A stretch of DNA of 13,701 nucleotides, from NCBI GenBank assembly GCA_022839525.1, contig JALHET010000026.1, positions 1-13,701 of the forward strand, read 5' to 3'. The notes under the pieces are model-generated. The model saw only the letters and a program-made list of their open reading frames with translations. It made no database searches and was not told the DNA's origin. The DNA is from Lentisphaerota bacterium (lineage in GTDB: Bacteria; Verrucomicrobiota; Kiritimatiellia; RFP12; UBA1067). Below are positions 5,249 to 12,209 of the stretch, piece after piece; position 1 is the stretch's first letter, and each line of letters begins with the position of its first letter. The position numbers were made by a program, and so were the translations under genes.

Positions 5249-8047
5249 ATGATCGTCAAATGGGTTCTAAAAAGTCTACGGCACGACAAAATGCGTTTTG
5301 CGACCGCGACCCTCGGCGTCGCGGCCGCGACCGGGCTGGTGGTCTGGTCGCTTGGACTGACCATGACCGCAATGGGGCAGAGCCGCGAGAAAGTGCGGCG
5401 CATGACCGCACCTTACTCCTGCTGGGTCTCGACCGGCAACGTCGGTATCAAGGTGGGCCGGAGGGCGATGGGCGCCATGATGCGCCCGTCGCGCGAGCAG
5501 ATGATGGCGGGAATCCCTTCGAATGTGGTCACGGCCATCCAGTCGTTGCCTGCTGTCGAGCGCACGCTGGCCTGCAAGGTGCTCCGCACCACACTTGATT
5601 TCAGGCCCGGCGGCAGGGTCATGCAGGGGCCCCCTCTGGTGGCGCCGATGACCTTGGCACCGGCGTCCGGCTGTCCCTATGCCGAAGCGAAAATCACGGG
5701 GACGTGGCCTGATCCCGCCGATGAGGATCCGGTGGTCGCCGTCTGTTCGGCGGTTTTCGCGCCGCGCCGGCTGACGCCCCCGCCGCTCGGATCGCCGCTC
5801 GTGCTGATTACGCCGAACGGGACGGTGACGGTCAAGATCGGCGCACTCATTGACCTCAAAGAGGCGGTGAGCGGTTTCCCGACCGCGTTTGCCTCGATCG
5901 GTGCGATGAAACAGGCGATGGGAGGAACGTTCGACCCTCTTCCGAACCTCCTGCTCTGCCAACTGCGCAGCGGCGCAAGCGCGAAACCGGTCAAGGACAC
6001 CGTTGCGAGGCTCACTCCGCCCGCCAAGGAAGGCGAGCCGTCAGGCACCCTGTGCAGTGCGGTGGAACGCAAGGAGATCGAATCTCAATTCTCCAGCGAC
6101 AAATTGCAGAACTTCAAGCGGCAGGCTCCGCTGTTGCTGACGCTTGCTGTCCTCACGGCGCTCTGCATGCTGATCAATGCGCTGACCGTGGGCGTCGAAC
6201 AAAAGCTGCGTGTGCTGGCTCTCTTGCGGGCTGTGGGCATGACCGCGCGCCAAGTGGCACGCATGGTCATGCTGGAGGGTCTGTTCATCGCCCTCTGCGG
6301 TTGGGCCTTAGGCATGCTCGGCGGCTGGGCGATCCTGACCGTCTTTGTGAGCCGGACAGCCGATGCGTTTCCCGAAGGCGTATCCTTGGGCTGGGTGACG
6401 CCGGCGTGTTCGGCCGCTGGTGTGACACTGATCGCGGCGGTGAGTTTACATTGGCCCTGCCGCCGCGCCATGCGCATCCGCCCGTTGGATCTTCTGATCG
6501 AAAATCAAAACGCGGACCAGGCCTCCCGTTGGGCGACACGCCGGTCTCCCCTGCTGGGATTCATTCTGCTTTTCCCCATGCTGGTCTTCGTGCTTCCGAT
6601 GCACATTTCGGCGATGACCCGCAGCGTACTGCTGCTGACGGCCGGCATGCCGCTTCACATCATCGGCCTGTTGCTGTTCCTTCCCTTTTTCGTGAGGCTG
6701 GTTGAGCGGCTGGCCGGCCCTGCGGTCAGCGCGGTGCTGGGCCTTGATCCGCGGCTGCTGCACCGGCGGATCAGCCGGCACTTCTCGCGGACAGCGGGCA
6801 TGGTCATCACCCTGGCGATCGGGCTGGGCTCCTATTCGGCGATCCACATCTGGGGAGGTTCGATGATGGCTCCTTTTATCCCGAGTCACGAGTTTCCCGA
6901 TGTGATCGTTTCGCTCTTGCCGAACGGTGTGTCCGGCGACGTGGCGCAGAAGGTGTCCAAACTGGACGGGGTGGATCGCGGACGCTGTCTGCCGATCGAG
7001 GCGGCACAGTTCTTTCTGCCGGATGCGCTCACCGCCCGGGTCGCGAGGGTCTCCGGCAAGACACCGATCAGCCCCAACGTGCTGCTCTTCGGCACGGATC
7101 CGCACGTCGCCTTCGGGGGGGAGCATCCGCTTGCGCCGTTCCGGTTTGTGGCAGGCGGGCGTCAGACGGCGGCCGACGCGCTCGAAAAGGGCGGTTCTTG
7201 CGTGATCACAAAAATGTTTTCCCGCGAAACAGGATTGGGGCTCGGCGACGATCTCAGCATCGTAAAGAACCGCCCAAGGAGGGGCGGTGGACGCCCCGTG
7301 CAGACCGAGACCTTTAACATCGTGGGCGTGGCGGATCTGAACTGGCATCTGGTCACATCCCGCGCACAGATGCGCGGCCGGAACAGCATGCCGGGCGGCA
7401 CCATGGGGCCGGTGTTTGTGAGCGAGGCCGACGCGCGGCGACTGAGCGGCAATATGGACACCACGTATTTCCTCTGGCTGAACCTGAACGAGACGTACCG
7501 CAATTTGGGCGCATTGTCCGCCTGCCAGCGGCTGGAGGGCGAGATTCGCGAAGCGTTGGAGGTCGGGGACGACAACGCGGTGCGGCTGCATCACCGCGAC
7601 GAGATCGAGGACGGCACGATCGCGCACGGCAACACCTTGATCGGCGATATGGCGCGTGCGCCGTTCTGGTCGCTGATTGTTTTGGCGTCGGGCATCATCA
7701 CGCTGCTCATCGCGTCGGTTCAGGCCTCGGCAAAGGAGATCGCGGTGATGCGCGCAGTCGGTATGACGCGCGGCCAATTGGGGCGGATGCTGTTCGGCGA
7801 GGCGGCACTAACCGGAATCTGCGGCATTGTGCTCGGCCTGCTATCGGGGTTCTGCATCGGCTGGACGTTCACCGGCTGGACACGGGCCTGGATGGTGTTC
7901 GGCGGGCTGCCGATCTCCCTCAGCATCCCGTGGCTGGTCATCCTGCAGGGCATCGGGTTCGCCTTTGCCCTGTGCGCCGCTATGGCCATCCCGCCGATCA
8001 TCTGGCTGGTGCGTCAGGAGGACATTCTCAACCTGTCCGCGTTTTGA
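5249..8047 (+). CDS. Large FtsX-like ABC permease (two FtsX domains)
   Basis: This 932-residue membrane protein is the permease partner of the preceding ATPase. An N-terminal membrane segment (about 15-42) is followed by a MacB-like extracytoplasmic domain (about 45-290). A first FtsX core (about 292-412) carries the hallmark ALLRAVGMTARQVARM, followed by further membrane helices (about 435-485 and 516-535) and a second large extracytoplasmic region (about 540-795). A final FtsX core (about 800-932) has the parallel motif VMRAVGMTRGQLGRML. The duplicated architecture resembles YbbP-type permeases rather than the short LolC/LolE type. It may extract or flip a lipid, lipoprotein or peptide. The start at 5249 follows GAGGCGG at a reasonable distance; an in-frame ATG at 5189 lies inside the ATPase gene and is less likely. 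The last 207 bases are also read on the other strand by the Res gene. Confidence 0.9.
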   Translation: MIVKWVLKSLRHDKMRFATATLGVAAATGLVVWSLGLTMTAMGQSREKVRRMTAPYSCWVSTGNVGIKVGRRAMGAMMRPSREQMMAGIPSNVVTAIQSLPAVERTLACKVLRTTLDFRPGGRVMQGPPLVAPMTLAPASGCPYAEAKITGTWPDPADEDPVVAVCSAVFAPRRLTPPPLGSPLVLITPNGTVTVKIGALIDLKEAVSGFPTAFASIGAMKQAMGGTFDPLPNLLLCQLRSGASAKPVKDTVARLTPPAKEGEPSGTLCSAVERKEIESQFSSDKLQNFKRQAPLLLTLAVLTALCMLINALTVGVEQKLRVLALLRAVGMTARQVARMVMLEGLFIALCGWALGMLGGWAILTVFVSRTADAFPEGVSLGWVTPACSAAGVTLIAAVSLHWPCRRAMRIRPLDLLIENQNADQASRWATRRSPLLGFILLFPMLVFVLPMHISAMTRSVLLLTAGMPLHIIGLLLFLPFFVRLVERLAGPAVSAVLGLDPRLLHRRISRHFSRTAGMVITLAIGLGSYSAIHIWGGSMMAPFIPSHEFPDVIVSLLPNGVSGDVAQKVSKLDGVDRGRCLPIEAAQFFLPDALTARVARVSGKTPISPNVLLFGTDPHVAFGGEHPLAPFRFVAGGRQTAADALEKGGSCVITKMFSRETGLGLGDDLSIVKNRPRRGGGRPVQTETFNIVGVADLNWHLVTSRAQMRGRNSMPGGTMGPVFVSEADARRLSGNMDTTYFLWLNLNETYRNLGALSACQRLEGEIREALEVGDDNAVRLHHRDEIEDGTIAHGNTLIGDMARAPFWSLIVLASGIITLLIASVQASAKEIAVMRAVGMTRGQLGRMLFGEAALTGICGIVLGLLSGFCIGWTFTGWTRAWMVFGGLPISLSIPWLVILQGIGFAFALCAAMAIPPIIWLVRQEDILNLSAF

Positions 8048-10777
8048 AAGCCAGTCGAGAAACTTCTGAAAGGAACCGCGAGGGTTGTCTTTCGTGAAAG
8101 CGGTGAAATCGATTTGGCGGACTTTAAGATAACGCCAATTCTCGCCGGTCTCGCGTTTCACATCCTGACACCAGCGGGTCATGTGCTGGGCTTTCGCGTC
8201 GGTGTTGGCGAATTCGCGCCCCTTGGTTTCCAAAATCCAGCGGACTAACCCTTTTTGCGTCCGTTGGATGGCCACGAAATCGGGATAGTAGAGACGGATG
8301 CCGCCTTCTTCGTCGAGATACTGGATACAAAACCGCGTGTACCACTCAGACAGTGACGAGAAGCGCTCAATGTCAGATGCGTTGTCCAAGAACACGGCAA
8401 ACCCCGCCTCGAGGACGTTGAAACAGGCCACCTTGTTGAACACAGTGTGCGCGGCATCGACGGTCACCCGCCGCCACACAAACGGGTCGGTGTTATAGAG
8501 CGAGAACCGGTCACCCTGCAGCTTGACCGGCTGAGGCTTGGCAGTCAACTCGCCGATGGCCCGACTGAATAGAACCGCAACCGCCTCAAGCAGGTCTGAG
8601 TGGTTCAGTTCTCGCCGCAATGCGGCGTCGTCCAAGGCCACCATGCCGCCAAAACAACGGTTCTGGATGTACTCAGCCACCTTGGGATAAAGTTCCGCAA
8701 AGAATCCGGTTAGCTTGGCCTTTTTCTCCACACGCCGCGTCAAAGCAGCGAGAATACTCTCGATCGGCGGGAGATTCGCAGCGTTGAACTCCACCTCGTC
8801 CGTGCCAACCTTCACCTGCACAATGCCGTGGATCAGTTCGACGCGGTTCTTCACCTCCTCGGAAAGATTCTCTTCCGATGACAACGGAGGCAGGCTCAGA
8901 GGGTCAAGTTCGGCCAACTTGCGGTACTCGCGTTGATACAAGGCCGTGGTCTGGGGAATGTGGATATTGTACATCTCCCGGTCAGAGACCGGCATAATGG
9001 TCACACCCGGCTTGGGCGGGGTCGTCGTTACGGGGATTCCGACCCCCTCGCCTTCCAGTTCCTTGATGAAATTCTCGAAGGCGTTTGTGCCGATCAGCTC
9101 CAGCACCTGATTATTGTCCGGGGCCACATTGCGCATCAGCCGCAAACCGCGGCCGACGGCCTGTTCGGGCAGGATTCTGGCTTTGGCCGAAAAAGGACGC
9201 AGTCCGAGGATCACCGTCACGTTCCGGACGTCCCAACCTTCACGCAGCATCATCACCGAGACCACGGCCCTGACCTTGGACGTGCCACTGTCCACCGTCC
9301 GGGCCAATTCCCGCGCCTTGTCAAGATCCTTCGCCGTGATTTCGCCGGTCTTGTCCGTGTGGATGAGTAACACCCGGCCCTCTTCGGAAAGATCCGGCTC
9401 CCGCTGCAACCGTTCGGCGACAGAATCCGCATCTTTTGTGTTCTCGGCCATGACGAACAGGATGGGCTTTTCGCCCGCCGACTTGAAATCTTCGCAATGC
9501 TGACGCCACCGCTGCATGGCGATGGTGATCCATTCGCTATAGGCGTCCCCCGCGTCCTTAGATGCGTATTTATCCGGATCCTTCTTGTCGGTCTGGTGGA
9601 TGATGAGCGGCGCTTTGACGATCCGGTCTTCAACCGCCTGAGCCAAGGGGTAGTCCACCACGATCCACGGGAAGTAGGTGCCGTTCTGGTTTTTCGGCGT
9701 TGCCGAGAAATCGAGCCAGAGGTACAAACCCGTACGGTGTTTGGACTTCAACGCATCGTGCAGCGCCAACAGCGTCTTGTTCCAAGCTAAATCGTCGTCG
9801 TGAACGTGGTGCGCCTCGTCGTTCAGAACCATCAGGTTCGGCAAACGCAGGATCCGATCCAGCATCGACTCCGCGTTGCGGACGTTGAGCTTCGGGGCGT
9901 TGCCGAGAATCGCGGCGATGGGGTTGACCGGCGGGGGCGGCGCTTCCTGAGCGTAAATCTGCTGGATGTTGGTAAGGAAGAGCGCGCCGTGGCCATGCGC
10001 GGCATCCGTAGCGTCGCCACGCAGGATGCACTGAAGCGTGAAGAGCCGACGCCACTCGGGCGGGATCATGGGCAGGCGCCAGAAGATTTTACCTGCCGCA
10101 AAGTCGTCGGCCAGACGTTCGTACACGATCACATTCGGCGCGATCACCAAGAAGTGATCCGCCATCCGGCTGCCCTTTTCCAGCCGCCGGTGAAAGAAAC
10201 TCCAGATCGTCAGCAGCGCCATGACCATGGTCTTGCCGCTGCCGGTCGCCATTTTTACGGCATACCGCGGCAAGCCCTGCGGCGGCAGGATCTGCTCCGC
10301 GTCCTTATTGATCTCCGGGATGTAGCGCCGCACATACCGGTCGCCGTTCGACGCGGTCAAGAACTCCAGCCCCAGCAAGTCGGTTTGCTCGAAATACGCC
10401 CCGATCAGTTCCGCCGCATCGTAGACCTTTCGCACCTCGGCCAGGTACACCACCGTCTCGACGGCCTCTTGCTGGCAGAAGTAGTAGCGGAACCGGCGGC
10501 CATCGCCCATGTGGTCCTCGTGGAACCAGAAACGCAACAGACGGCGGGAGGTTTCCGACACGCCGGGATAGCCCGTGTCGCGCCAAGCGTCGACCTCGCG
10601 CCTTATGGCGTTGACCAAGAAGGTGTTGCTGACCCGGCGACCCGACTCTTCCTTCCAGCCATCCGCGCCCTCGCGTATCAGATGGCTTGAGGGACGCGAA
10701 TACGGATCGCGGTCTGTGATCTCCGGCAGGTTGAGATCCTTCACGCTGAGCGGTTTGTGCGTCTTTTTCTTGGCCAT
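7841..10777 (-). CDS. Type III-like restriction enzyme, Res helicase-nuclease subunit
   Basis: This 978-residue protein is predicted to move along DNA using ATP and cleave unmodified DNA together with the Mod protein. Superfamily 2 helicase motifs are clear: Walker A MATGSGKT (176-183), DEAH box (320-323), SAT (358-360), a GWDV block (514-517) and motif VI QAVGRGLR (539-546). A C-terminal PD-(D/E)xK nuclease is visible as YPDFVA with D833, then ILETKGRE with E850 and K852. The start at 10777 has AAGGGG five bases upstream. The homology-like end is FQKFLDWL at residue 910. The next 68 residues are exactly antisense, codon on codon, to the final permease codons and look like read-through to a chance stop (TAG, opposite a CTA Leu codon). 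The gene starts 34 bases after the chaperone stop and is probably the last gene of the operon. Confidence 0.92.
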   Translation of the reverse strand: MAKKKTHKPLSVKDLNLPEITDRDPYSRPSSHLIREGADGWKEESGRRVSNTFLVNAIRREVDAWRDTGYPGVSETSRRLLRFWFHEDHMGDGRRFRYYFCQQEAVETVVYLAEVRKVYDAAELIGAYFEQTDLLGLEFLTASNGDRYVRRYIPEINKDAEQILPPQGLPRYAVKMATGSGKTMVMALLTIWSFFHRRLEKGSRMADHFLVIAPNVIVYERLADDFAAGKIFWRLPMIPPEWRRLFTLQCILRGDATDAAHGHGALFLTNIQQIYAQEAPPPPVNPIAAILGNAPKLNVRNAESMLDRILRLPNLMVLNDEAHHVHDDDLAWNKTLLALHDALKSKHRTGLYLWLDFSATPKNQNGTYFPWIVVDYPLAQAVEDRIVKAPLIIHQTDKKDPDKYASKDAGDAYSEWITIAMQRWRQHCEDFKSAGEKPILFVMAENTKDADSVAERLQREPDLSEEGRVLLIHTDKTGEITAKDLDKARELARTVDSGTSKVRAVVSVMMLREGWDVRNVTVILGLRPFSAKARILPEQAVGRGLRLMRNVAPDNNQVLELIGTNAFENFIKELEGEGVGIPVTTTPPKPGVTIMPVSDREMYNIHIPQTTALYQREYRKLAELDPLSLPPLSSEENLSEEVKNRVELIHGIVQVKVGTDEVEFNAANLPPIESILAALTRRVEKKAKLTGFFAELYPKVAEYIQNRCFGGMVALDDAALRRELNHSDLLEAVAVLFSRAIGELTAKPQPVKLQGDRFSLYNTDPFVWRRVTVDAAHTVFNKVACFNVLEAGFAVFLDNASDIERFSSLSEWYTRFCIQYLDEEGGIRLYYPDFVAIQRTQKGLVRWILETKGREFANTDAKAQHMTRWCQDVKRETGENWRYLKVRQIDFTAFTKDNPRGSFQKFLDWLSKRGQVENVLLTHQPDDRRDGHSGAQGKGEPDALQDDQPRDAEGDRQPAEHHPGPCPAGERPADAEPR

Positions 10778-10782
10778 GGAAT

Positions 10783-10788
10783 CCCCTT
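10783..10788 (-). promoter_or_regulatory. Ribosome binding site of the Res gene
   Basis: AAGGGG on the minus strand lies five bases before the ATG at 10777, within the short space after the chaperone gene, and supports that start. Confidence 0.6.
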
Positions 10789-10811
10789 CGTAAGCTCAGC
10801 GATCCGCGCGG

Positions 10812-11264
10812 TTATTTGGCGGCAATCTTTTTGCCTTTTTTGTTTGCTGCAGGCTTGGGGGGCTGGTAGAACGACCACGTGGGCAACAGCAGAGGCTTGT
10901 AGGGTCCCGACGACATCGCGGTCCGCAACACTTCGCGGGCTGAACCCATCAAGATCGAACACGCGTTCGTCTCGACAAGCCTCCGTTCGTGTTCCTTAGG
11001 AACCCCGCTTACGACCTCAAACTCCCCAAACAACACCAACCGGAAGTTGTATGGGGCGTTTTTGTCCGGCCCCACAACCTGACGGATCGTCAACTGGACA
11101 TGCCAGCGCCGCGTCGCCTTGTCCGTGCAAACGCATTTCGTTGTGACCGTAAGGTCGTCAGTGGTCAGTTCGACTTTGGCCTCGGGGTTATGCTTAGGGT
11201 TTGCCGAAACCGTCAGGGCGGTGACAAAATAGCCCAGGCACTCAAGCGGCGGAACCGGCCTCAT
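10812..11264 (-). CDS. SecB-like chaperone of a toxin-antitoxin-chaperone module
   Basis: This 150-residue protein resembles the SecB fold. An N-terminal strand region (LECLGYFVTALTVSANPKHN, 7-26) precedes alternating strands including HVQLTIRQVV (55-64) and FRLVLFGEFEVV (74-85). It then has the characteristic SecB helix and loop SILMGSAREVLRTAMSSGPYKPLLLPTWSF (103-132; compare SecB [27 protein letters not shown]). In known TAC systems such a chaperone protects an aggregation-prone antitoxin. The tail is lysine-rich (PAANKKGKKIAAK), unlike the usual end of housekeeping SecB. The start at 11264 is set by a strong AGGAGG. It overlaps the antitoxin gene by 23 bases, so the two are likely translationally coupled. 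The reading frame stays open further upstream but that part is out of phase with the antitoxin and has no family likeness. Confidence in the SecB fold is good; the role is inferred from context. Confidence 0.75.
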   Translation of the reverse strand: MRPVPPLECLGYFVTALTVSANPKHNPEAKVELTTDDLTVTTKCVCTDKATRRWHVQLTIRQVVGPDKNAPYNFRLVLFGEFEVVSGVPKEHERRLVETNACSILMGSAREVLRTAMSSGPYKPLLLPTWSFYQPPKPAANKKGKKIAAK

Positions 11265-11793
11265 CGGGCACCTCCTCGCAGACCTGAGTGCGCTGTTTCT
11301 TCGGAGCGCCATAAAGACTTGGACAGACCGTACACCGCCACTTGGTAAGCGGCTCATGATCGATCGGCTTCTGCAGTTCCTCCAAATACGGAACCGTGAT
11401 GATCCCGTCATAGAGGGAGCGGACAAGCAGGTTAATCGAGCGGCTAGGACGATCATACCCGGTCTCCCAGCGTGTCCAGGACCGCTTTCCGATCTGCAAG
11501 AGGCTGGAAATCTCCGCTTGGGTGACATGCAGTTGTTCCCGGAGCAATTTGAAATCCTGCGGCGCAAGCAGCCCCATTTCGTGCGCTTTGATCTGATCAA
11601 CATAAGCAGTCGTCGTGCCGCTCAGGTAAATCTCGCCGTCCGTTGGATCACGCCACCCGTTGACCTCGACCTCAACGACGCGCGCATCAGCGTTCGATCC
11701 CGGCAAGGCGGGAATCGTCACCGACAACTTCGCCTTATCCTTTACCAGCCCTTCAAAGGGTGGTGTTGCATCGATTGGAGCTTGCCTTCTCAT
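11242..11793 (-). CDS. MqsA-like HTH antitoxin with C-terminal cysteine tail
   Basis: This 183-residue protein is probably the antitoxin and autoregulator of the small-gene cluster. An XRE/MqsA-type helix-turn-helix spans about 75-125 (LLAPQDFKLLREQLHVTQ, then IGKRSWTRWETGYDRPS). The preceding region (about 22-70: LSVTIPALPG, then GWRDPTDGEIYLSG) follows the pattern of the MqsA N-terminal domain, but the zinc-binding cysteines expected there are missing. A C-terminal extension after the HTH carries C154-x2-C157 and C172 (KWRCTVCPSLYG). Such an extension is where TAC antitoxins keep their chaperone-addiction segment. Its ATG overlaps the toxin stop (ATGA), with AAGGAG seven bases upstream inside the toxin gene. 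Its 3' end overlaps the SecB-like gene. The HTH assignment is firm; the antitoxin role rests on gene order. Confidence 0.75.
   Translation of the reverse strand: MRRQAPIDATPPFEGLVKDKAKLSVTIPALPGSNADARVVEVEVNGWRDPTDGEIYLSGTTTAYVDQIKAHEMGLLAPQDFKLLREQLHVTQAEISSLLQIGKRSWTRWETGYDRPSRSINLLVRSLYDGIITVPYLEELQKPIDHEPLTKWRCTVCPSLYGAPKKQRTQVCEEVPDEAGSAA
11271..11276 (-). promoter_or_regulatory. Ribosome binding site fixing the SecB-like gene start
   Basis: AGGAGG on the minus strand, inside the 3' end of the antitoxin gene, lies six bases before the ATG at 11264. It decides the start among several upstream in-frame candidates. Confidence 0.75.
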
Positions 11794-12152
11794 AGTTCTT
11801 CTCCTTTGTCAGGTAGATGCGCAGACAGAATCAAAACAATCCGCTTTTCAGGCAATCTCAAGTTGATCTTGCCGTACAGCCTATGCTCCTTGTAGTCAAA
11901 GAAAAAAGCATAGACTTCACCTTCCGGGCGCATCCCATAAATGCGTCTTCCAACAACAGATCCTTTCGAAAGAAAACGCGCCAATACCGCATACAGGTCA
12001 GGCTTGAAGGTGTTTGGGAATATCGACTCCCATCTGTTCCATGCCGTCCCCGTTATCGTGACCCGATCACCCCCTTGAATCAAAGCCTCACAGACCGCCT
12101 TAAGCCATCCGGCTGGGATCAAATCCTCCTTGTTGGCCTCTTGATCTTTCAT
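11790..12152 (-). CDS. Small protein of unrecognised family, candidate toxin of the TAC module
   Basis: This 120-residue protein is not confidently assigned. Visible features are a helical N-terminal part (AGWLKAVCEALIQGGDRV, 14-31), a WNRWESIFPNTFKPDLYAVLARFL stretch (38-61), and a C-terminal beta-rich half. The latter includes GEVYAFFFDYKEHRLYGKIN (78-97) and RIVLILSAHLPDKG (104-117). The compact size, the beta-strand end with conserved-looking Tyr, Lys and His, and the position just before an MqsA-like antitoxin suggest a RelE/MqsR-type toxin, but this is inference. GC is about 45%, well below neighbouring genes. No strong ribosome binding site precedes the ATG at 12152; an in-frame TTG at 12194 would add 14 residues. 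The stop overlaps the antitoxin start by four bases. A 16-codon minicistron ends on this start codon. Confidence 0.6.
   Translation of the reverse strand: MKDQEANKEDLIPAGWLKAVCEALIQGGDRVTITGTAWNRWESIFPNTFKPDLYAVLARFLSKGSVVGRRIYGMRPEGEVYAFFFDYKEHRLYGKINLRLPEKRIVLILSAHLPDKGEEL
11801..11806 (-). promoter_or_regulatory. Ribosome binding site of the antitoxin gene
   Basis: AAGGAG on the minus strand, within the last codons of the putative toxin gene, is spaced seven bases from the antitoxin ATG at 11793 and supports coupled translation. Confidence 0.65.
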
Positions 12153-12199
12153 AATGTACCAATTGATACGCCGGGCAACAAGCCTAAAAAGCAAGCCAT
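12149..12199 (-). CDS. Possible 16-residue leader peptide before the toxin gene
   Basis: A short frame starting at the ATG at 12199 encodes MACFLGLLPGVSIGTL. It ends in a TGA that overlaps the toxin ATG as ATGA. TGAGG, formed by the mod stop codon and the next two bases, lies about eight bases upstream as a possible ribosome binding site. The arrangement would allow translational coupling from mod into the toxin gene, which itself lacks a good ribosome binding site. Frames this short arise often by chance. Confidence 0.25.
   Translation of the reverse strand: MACFLGLLPGVSIGTL
12156..12169. repeat. Near-perfect palindrome at the toxin start, candidate antitoxin operator
   Basis: GTACCAATTGATAC pairs at 6 of 7 positions around CAATTG. 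It lies 4-17 bases upstream of the toxin ATG in the mod-toxin gap, where an autoregulatory antitoxin would be expected to bind. No convincing promoter hexamers were found with it. Confidence 0.35.
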
Positions 12200-12209
12200 C
12201 GCGGGTGCC

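Noticed and set aside
6446..7777. Minus-strand open frame of 443 codons opposite the permease
   Set aside because: It is rich in His, Arg and Gln with no domain; the plus strand encodes a convincing FtsX permease. Long antisense frames are expected in GC-rich genes with few CTA, TTA or TCA codons.
7841..8047. Residues 911-978 of Res as an extra fused domain
   Set aside because: They are exactly antisense to the permease codons and show no domain character, so they are better explained as read-through at a junction.
8030..8110. Insertion sequence ends, target duplication or att site at the permease-Res junction
   Set aside because: No inverted repeats, short direct repeats or tRNA-like sequence could be seen by eye here, and no transposase or integrase gene is in the window.
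11265..11603. Upstream extension of the SecB-like frame by 113 codons
   Set aside because: This stretch is out of phase with the antitoxin gene and has no SecB likeness. A strong AGGAGG fixes the start at 11264.
12153..12180. Promoter TTGTTG-N17-TACATT before the toxin gene
   Set aside because: The -10 would end directly at the ATG, leaving no room for a transcription start upstream of it, and the match is poor.
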